60,439 bases of DNA from Streptomyces sp. ISL-10 (GTDB lineage Bacteria > Actinomycetota > Actinomycetes > Streptomycetales > Streptomycetaceae), in the NCBI RefSeq assembly GCF_018614575.1, contig NZ_JAGGOJ010000006.1:1-60439 (forward strand), read 5' to 3'. Every line of letters starts with the position of its first letter. The stretch's first letter is position 1. The position numbers and the translations under genes are program-made. Shown here piece after piece: positions 56,116-60,439 of this stretch. A model generated the notes under the pieces. The model made no database searches and had not been told where the DNA came from. It worked only from the letters and a program-made list of their open reading frames with translations.

Positions 56116-56850
56116 TCATTCGTCACGCTGCTCGAGTCGCTTTCCTCGGCGCACCGTGTACCAGTCCTTCACCCGGCGACTCGACTCTGCCGGCCTTCGC
56201 GTCATCCGGCTGGGCGACGCCCGGCGCGGCAGCGCGCCGCAGCCGCCGATGTCACTCGCCGTGCCCGCCAGCTCGACCGGCCTCCGCCGCATCGAGAGCC
56301 CGGCCGGGGCTACGGCGGAGAGCACCGCCAGGATCGCGCACGCGCCGACCGTGATGCCAAGGGGCTCCCACGGCACCGCGATCGAGGTCCACACTTCGAG
56401 GATGCCCAGCGCGGCCCACAGCCCGAGCAGGTTCAAGGCGGCGACCAGGGCGCCCAGCACCGTGCCCACCACCACGACCATCAGTGCCTCCGCGGCCACC
56501 ATGCGCAGCACCTGCCAGGTGGTGGCACCGGCGAGCCGCAGCGTCGCGAGGTCGCGGACCCGGTCGGAGGTGGCCATCGCCAGGGTGTTGGCGAGCGCGA
56601 TGCCGGCGTAGAGCAGGGCGATGCCGAGGACGAGCATGACCCCGGCCGCCGTACCGAGCATGGCGTTCGCAGCGACCAGTGCCTCGCTGTCGTGGTCGGG
56701 TCGGGATCGGCGAACCGGCGGTCGTCGCCGGTCAGCACCCGTACACCAGCCGAGTCGTCGGCCTTCGCGCGGACGACGGCGGCGTCCGCGTCCATCACGA
56801 GCTGGTCCACGGGCGGTGACACCTGCGCGGCGCGCGCGTCCGTGAAGAAC
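56116..56850 (-). pseudogene. Truncated FtsX-type ABC transporter permease
   Basis: The C-terminal half of an FtsX/MacB-like permease: helices LGTAAGVMLVLGIALLYAG, VAAEALMVVVVGTVLGALVA and ITVGACAILAVLSAVAP, ending with the typical LSMRRRPVELAG. The extracellular piece upstream (VMDADAAVVRAKADDSAGVR) is in another frame, showing a frameshift near 56700. The N-terminus is missing, and the natural stop after VELAG is lost so that the frame runs on to 56116. Confidence 0.8.
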
Positions 56851-56853
56851 ACG

Positions 56854-57267
56854 ATCCTCGCGGCGGTCGGCGATGCTGACGCCCTGTCGGACGCCGTGGC
56901 CTCGTACGACCCGGACATCGTGGTCACCGACGTGCGCATGCCTCCGGGCTTCCAGGACGAGGGCCTGCACGCCGCTGTGGAACTCCGCGAGGACCGACCC
57001 GAGCTGCCCGTCCTGGTCCTGAGCCAGTACGTCCACCGCGCATACGGCGAGCTGCTGGGCTCCGGGAACGGATCGGGCGTCGGCTATCTGCTCAAGGACC
57101 GGGTCGGCCAGATCGGGGAGTTCGTGGACGCCCTCCATGAGGTCGCGGACGGAGGCACAGGCGTCGACCCGGAGGTCGTACGCCACCTACTGCGACGCCG
57201 CCGGGGCCCGCTCGAACGCCTGACTCCCCGGGAACGCGAAGTGCTGGCACTGGTCGCTCAGAGCAAG
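56854..57267 (+). pseudogene. Truncated NarL/LuxR-type response regulator
   Basis: The receiver domain starts only at AVGDADALSDAVASYDPDIV, so the first strand with the acidic pocket is missing. The phosphoacceptor segment VVTDVRMPPG, the VLVLSQY strand and GYLLKDRVGQ with the conserved Lys are present. The LuxR helix-turn-helix begins (LTPREREVLALVAQ) and is cut off at a transposase remnant. It is fused back to back with the truncated permease. Confidence 0.8.
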
Positions 57268-57604
57268 TCGAACAGCGCGACGGGTACGTCGGAGAGGCGT
57301 CGTCGGTAGTGGCTTTGCCGGGCCATGGCTCGGTGGTGCCTGTGTCGGGTTGGCCAGTCGGCAGCCTGGTTGGAGACGTCGGCGGGGTGATCGCGGCCGC
57401 GTGTCCAGGCCGACCTGACCCTGGCGGTCTCGCAGCACTCCTCGACGCTCCAGCGGGTGCCGTCCACGCGGACCAGCTCCGGCAACGCCACCTCGTGGGG
57501 TGACCAGCACAAGTGGAAGGCGAGTTCGCCAGTAGCTCGATTCCGACGGATGAGCAGGTGGCGGTGACTGCCGCTACCGGACTGCACCCAGGCCCAGCAC
57601 ACAA
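57258..57604 (-). pseudogene. Transposase C-terminal fragment (IS701-like)
   Basis: HLLIRRNRATGELAFHLCWS, VALPELVRVDGTRWSVEECC match the late part of IS701-type transposases, where RRWTVEE carries the last catalytic acidic residue. Past this the homology continues in another frame (RQGQVGLDTR), so it is broken. It interrupts the response-regulator remnant. Confidence 0.7.
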
Positions 57605-57611
57605 GCGGCGG

Positions 57612-58262
57612 TTACTGCTCGGCGATGAGGCTGGGCAGTTTGCGCATGTCGTGGAAGATGATGGTGCCGGGCCCTTCGAGCCGCTCGGCGCGGGTCAGTC
57701 CGCCGACGTAGCCGAAGGCCCGCATCCCGGCGGCGCGCGCCGCCTGGACGCCGGGCCGGCTGTCCTCGACGACCACACATGCTGCGGGTGCGACGCCCAT
57801 CCGCTGTGCGGCGTGCAGAAACAGGTCTGGAGCCGGCTTGCCGCGGGAAACCTCGGTGGCGCTGTAGATGCGGCCCGCGAACCGTTCGTAGAGGCCGGTG
57901 CGTCCGAGGGTGTGCCGCATCTTCTCGTGGGAGCCGCTGGAGGCGACGCAGGTCGGCAGCGTGATCGAGTCGAGTGCTTCGGGCAGTCCCTCGACGGGGG
58001 ACAGCCCACTGTCCACCGCCTCCCGGTGGAGCTGTTCGAACCGTTCCCACCAGACAGCGGCCGTCCCCTGACCGAGCCGTGCGGTGATCTGCTCACGGAT
58101 GGAGGCGCTGGAGCGCCCGATGAATCGATCAATGACCTCCTCCTCGGTCAGCGGCCAGCCAAGTTCCGCTCCCAGGGCGACCTGGACGCGTGCGGCGATG
58201 CGCTCGCTGTCGACGAGCACGCCGTCGCAGTCGAATATCACGAGTTCGATCGGCTTGATCAT
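57612..58262 (-). CDS. HAD-superfamily hydrolase (beta-phosphoglucomutase/phosphatase-like)
   Basis: 216 residues, apparently intact. VIFDCDGVLVDSE carries the nucleophile Asp, VASSGSHEKM motif II, SRGKPAPDLFL motif III lysine, and VVVEDSRPGVQAARAAGM motif IV. A helical cap lies at about 18-85. It acts on small phosphorylated metabolites. The ATG at 58262 gives the family-normal N-terminus; an upstream in-frame ATG at 58274 is possible. Confidence 0.9.
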   Translation of the reverse strand: MIKPIELVIFDCDGVLVDSERIAARVQVALGAELGWPLTEEEVIDRFIGRSSASIREQITARLGQGTAAVWWERFEQLHREAVDSGLSPVEGLPEALDSITLPTCVASSGSHEKMRHTLGRTGLYERFAGRIYSATEVSRGKPAPDLFLHAAQRMGVAPAACVVVEDSRPGVQAARAAGMRAFGYVGGLTRAERLEGPGTIIFHDMRKLPSLIAEQ

Positions 58263-58300
58263 CCCCCGCAGCATATGGGGCACCCGGGTCACGCGGCAGC

Positions 58301-58499
58301 GATCCCTTGCAAACCCTGGCTGTCGGACTTGGAAGCGGTCCAGGAACTGCGCTGTGGCCTGCGGTGGAAGGCCGCTTGTGGGCAGGGGCTGCATGACATG
58401 GCGTTCGACCCGTCGCTGCTGGCGTATTTCCGCCTCCGTCTGGCCTGCTCGGTGCGGCCGAACCGCGTCTGCGATGTCGTGCGCGAGGTGGATCGCTGA
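58301..58499 (+). pseudogene. IS1182-type transposase N-terminal fragment
   Basis: WLSDLEAVQELRCGLRWKAA, CGQGLHDMAFDPSLLAYFRL and NRVCDVVREV match the N-terminal domain of IS1182/IS5-group transposases. It has no start codon of its own, and a stop codon follows at once, so only about 65 residues remain. The next 240 bp to the following gene show nothing recognisable. Confidence 0.75.
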
Positions 58500-58742
58500 A
58501 AGAGCGTTCTCGAAGCGCGTTCTACCGAGGCGCGTTGACAGGCACCTGAGCCGCGGTTGACCGCACGCCAGGCCTCCGCGCGGAGTCGTTCGGGGTGAGG
58601 ACAGCCCTCGGGCACAACCGGGGGTTCGCCCATGGTCCCTTTCCGGGAAGCGCGATAGCTTCGGCGGGCGTTGAGCCCAGACGGCTCTGACCAGCGCTTT
58701 CTTCAGGCTTGTCTCGGACAGCTTCCATAACGGGGGACATTC

Positions 58743-59310
58743 ATGCGTCAGCAGCTTCGCTGCCTCGGGATCTTCGTGGCGGTCGGAATCGCAGCCGGCG
58801 GACTGGCCGCGTGCGGCTTGGTGAAGGGGGAGACCTTCGAGGACGACAGCGTGCTCTCCGGGAAGATCACGGCGGTGCGGCTGGAGAACGGGTCGGGCGG
58901 TGTCACCGTGAACGGGAAGGAGGGCGACGGAAATTGGTCGCTCCACCGCGAGGTCGAATACAGGGGCAACAAGCCCCAGGGGCACCACCCACCGGATCGA
59001 GGACGGAGTCCTGGTCCTCGGCGGCTGCGGCAGCCGCTGCTCGGTGACCTACACCGTCGACGTGCCCGCCAACCTCCCAGTGAACGGCACCGTGTCGAGC
59101 GGCGCCGTGAGCCTGGCGGAGGTGGGTGCGGTGAAGGTGACCACCAGCTCCGGCCGCGTCGAGATGAACGGGGTGTCCGGCCCTGTTGAGGTACGGACCT
59201 CCAACGGCCGGATTACCGGGCAGAACGTCGAAGGTCGTCGGATCCAGGCATAGACCTCCAACGGCGCGATCAACCTCAGCCTCGTCACACCCCAGAACGT
59301 ACAGGCCAAG
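58743..59310 (+). pseudogene. Broken DUF4097-type beta-strand repeat lipoprotein
   Basis: The start is sound: a signal with lipobox LAAC and KITAVRLENGSGGVTVNGKE. After YRGNKPQG the frame is lost through an extra G in a G run near 58980. The right sequence continues in another frame (HRIEDGVLVLGGCGSRCSVT, VKVTTSSGRVEMNGVSGPVE) until a TAG at 59252 interrupts a repeat. The next repeat (TSNGAINLSLVTPQNV) is still readable, then the gene stops at unrelated toxin sequence. Three separate lesions. Confidence 0.85.
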
Positions 59311-59315
59311 AAGTC

Positions 59316-60139
59316 ATGCACCTGGCCGGAGGCGTCGTGAAGGGCGCCGCGGGCCTGGTCAACTTCGTCCGCTCGGTCAACCCACTCGACATCTACAACC
59401 TGACCCACCCCGCCGAGTACTACAAGGGCGTCAGCACCACGTTTGCCGGCCTCGCCACCACCATCGCCAACCCCGACCGCGCCCTGAAGAACGCCTGGGA
59501 CGCCGCCAAGGGCGACCCCTCCGAATTCCTCGGCCGCCTCATCCCCGAACTCATCGGCACCAAGGGCGGCGGAATCCTGAAGGGCGGCCTCCGTGCAGGC
59601 ATGAGGGACCTGCCAGGCGACGCGGGCAGATTGCCGAACGGCAAAGTGCCGGACGAGTGGGCGACCGGAGCCCGACGGCGACCGAGGGGCCTTCTCGACG
59701 ATCCAGCGCAGACCCGGTGGGCCGAGGATGCCTACAACAGCTTCCTGGAGGACCCGCGGGACATCAGCAGCATTGCCGAGCACTCTCGTGGTGTGGAACG
59801 CGGCAATGGTTCCTCAGGATTCACCGAGGAAGAAATCGCGTCGGTGAAGAAGCATGTCTTCGACACCGAGCATCCGATCGTCGACCCGAGACGGGCCAGG
59901 TCGTCATCCGGAAGTTCGACGCGCATGCCGAGATCGCGGATGCGTGGATCCGGCTGAGGTCCGGAAACGGCCTGCCCGAGGACCACCTCCTGCTCGAGCA
60001 CGAGATCGCCGAGCTCGGCTACCTCCGCGACAATCCCGGTGCCACGTACCAGGAAGCCCATCGCTTCGCGAACAGCAACTACAACTGGGAGGAAAAGGTA
60101 CCCTTGTGCAAACGGGAAGACCTGGAAGGGGAATGGTGA
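59316..60139 (+). pseudogene. Polymorphic toxin C-terminal region, 5'-truncated and frameshifted
   Basis: HLAGGVVKGAAGLVNFVRSV, NPLDIYNLTHPAEYYKGVS and GRLIPELIGTKGGGILKGGL are the linker typical of long Streptomyces secreted polymorphic toxins. A toxin domain follows (SSIAEHSRGVERGNGSSGFT, VKKHVFDTEHPIVD). Near 59890 one base is missing in a C run. The rest is in another frame: TGQVVIRKFDAHAEIADAWI, LLEHEIAELGYLRDNPGATY and FANSNYNWEEKVP. The N-terminal export part is absent, so it cannot be a working toxin as it stands. Confidence 0.8.
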
Positions 60140-60372
60140 TGGCTTCGCTCGTCTATTTTCGCAAGGTTGCCGGATCGGGCAATTCGGTCGAGTACGCATT
60201 CGGCTTCGATTCGACGGAAACACCTCGCACCCTCGTCATGGATACGGAGAGCCGTCGATCCCGTCCGACAGACGGCGCAGTCGACTACGCATTCCTCAAG
60301 GCATCGCGCAAGATCAATGCCATGTACGACGAGTTGGCACAGTGGCCGGATCGCGGCATGAGCGCGAGCTGA
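60139..60372 (+). CDS. Probable immunity protein for the adjacent toxin domain
   Basis: 77 residues: SLVYFRKVAGSGNSVEYAFG, FDSTETPRTLVMDTESRRSR, then DYAFLKASRKINAMYDELAQ. It begins at the last base of the toxin stop codon, with GGAAGGGG eight bases before the ATG at 60139. Small size and tight coupling to a toxin C-terminus are the hallmarks of immunity genes. I do not recognise the family, and the gene itself looks intact. Confidence 0.65.
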   Translation: MASLVYFRKVAGSGNSVEYAFGFDSTETPRTLVMDTESRRSRPTDGAVDYAFLKASRKINAMYDELAQWPDRGMSAS

Positions 60373-60408
60373 CGGTCACAGCGGTGATAACCGTGTAATG
60401 GGGGCGAC

Positions 60409-60439
60409 ATGTCCGCGGTCAAGGAAAGCGTCGACATCG
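60409..60439 (+). CDS. Start of a second SRPBCC gene (cut by the window edge)
   Basis: The ten visible codons read MSAVKESVDI, differing from the gene at 52822 only in Ile4 to Val. The 26 bp upstream, including the GGGGGCGAC ribosome region, also match. This is a paralogue or duplicate of that gene. Confidence 0.75.
   Translation, partial: MSAVKESVDI

Overview
The window is very GC-rich, uses GTG starts freely, and carries many families typical of the genus (AfsK/AfsR/AfsS, DUF397 with Scr1-type XRE regulators, FbiC, F420/LLM oxidoreductases). It is almost certainly a Streptomyces chromosome. No rRNA, tRNA or CRISPR array was seen.

Region 1 (1-15.3 kb) is the afs antibiotic-control locus. 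It holds a TetR regulator, a two-domain VOC protein, the Ser/Thr kinase afsK with a C-terminal PQQ-type propeller, two small envelope proteins, and on the minus strand afsR followed by an afsS with five MDNHIP repeats. A CoA-ester module sits between afsK and afsS: an enoyl-CoA hydratase, a DUF35 protein and a lipid-transfer thiolase, divergent from an acyl-CoA synthetase. A NodB-type lipoprotein ends the region.

Region 2 (15.4-30.9 kb, with an outlier at 42.5-44.2 kb) is a set of catabolic-looking genes: amidohydrolase-2, hotdog thioesterase, three LLM oxidoreductases, SDRs, a D-aminoacylase-like amidohydrolase, an aldehyde dehydrogenase and an APC transporter. Five promoter regions across regions 1 and 2 carry the same 15-bp palindrome CTGACG-N3-CGTCAG: four perfect copies, plus two with one mismatch. 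I read this as a previously unlinked regulon and the strongest candidate for a new system here.

Region 3 (30.9-46.7 kb) holds two DUF397/XRE modules (one with an anti-sigma-like ATPase), several small membrane or lone proteins, fbiC for F420 synthesis, a STAND-like NTPase with TPRs, a G-rich 62-bp minisatellite, an ADP-ribosylglycohydrolase homologue that has lost its usual metal-binding aspartates, and a GPP34 protein.

Region 4 (46.7-53.3 kb) is cell-envelope related: a large D-Ala-D-Ala carboxypeptidase with a disordered acidic cytoplasmic domain, a polytopic membrane protein, a lipoprotein and an SRPBCC protein.

Region 5 (53.3-60.4 kb) is a decayed accessory island. It has a CdiI-type immunity gene, GNAT and GYD proteins, remnants of three transposases, a broken ABC permease joined to a broken response regulator, a broken DUF4097 protein, and the frameshifted C-terminus of a polymorphic toxin with a probable immunity gene. 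The start of a second copy of the SRPBCC gene lies at the right edge, so the island is bracketed by paralogous sequence.
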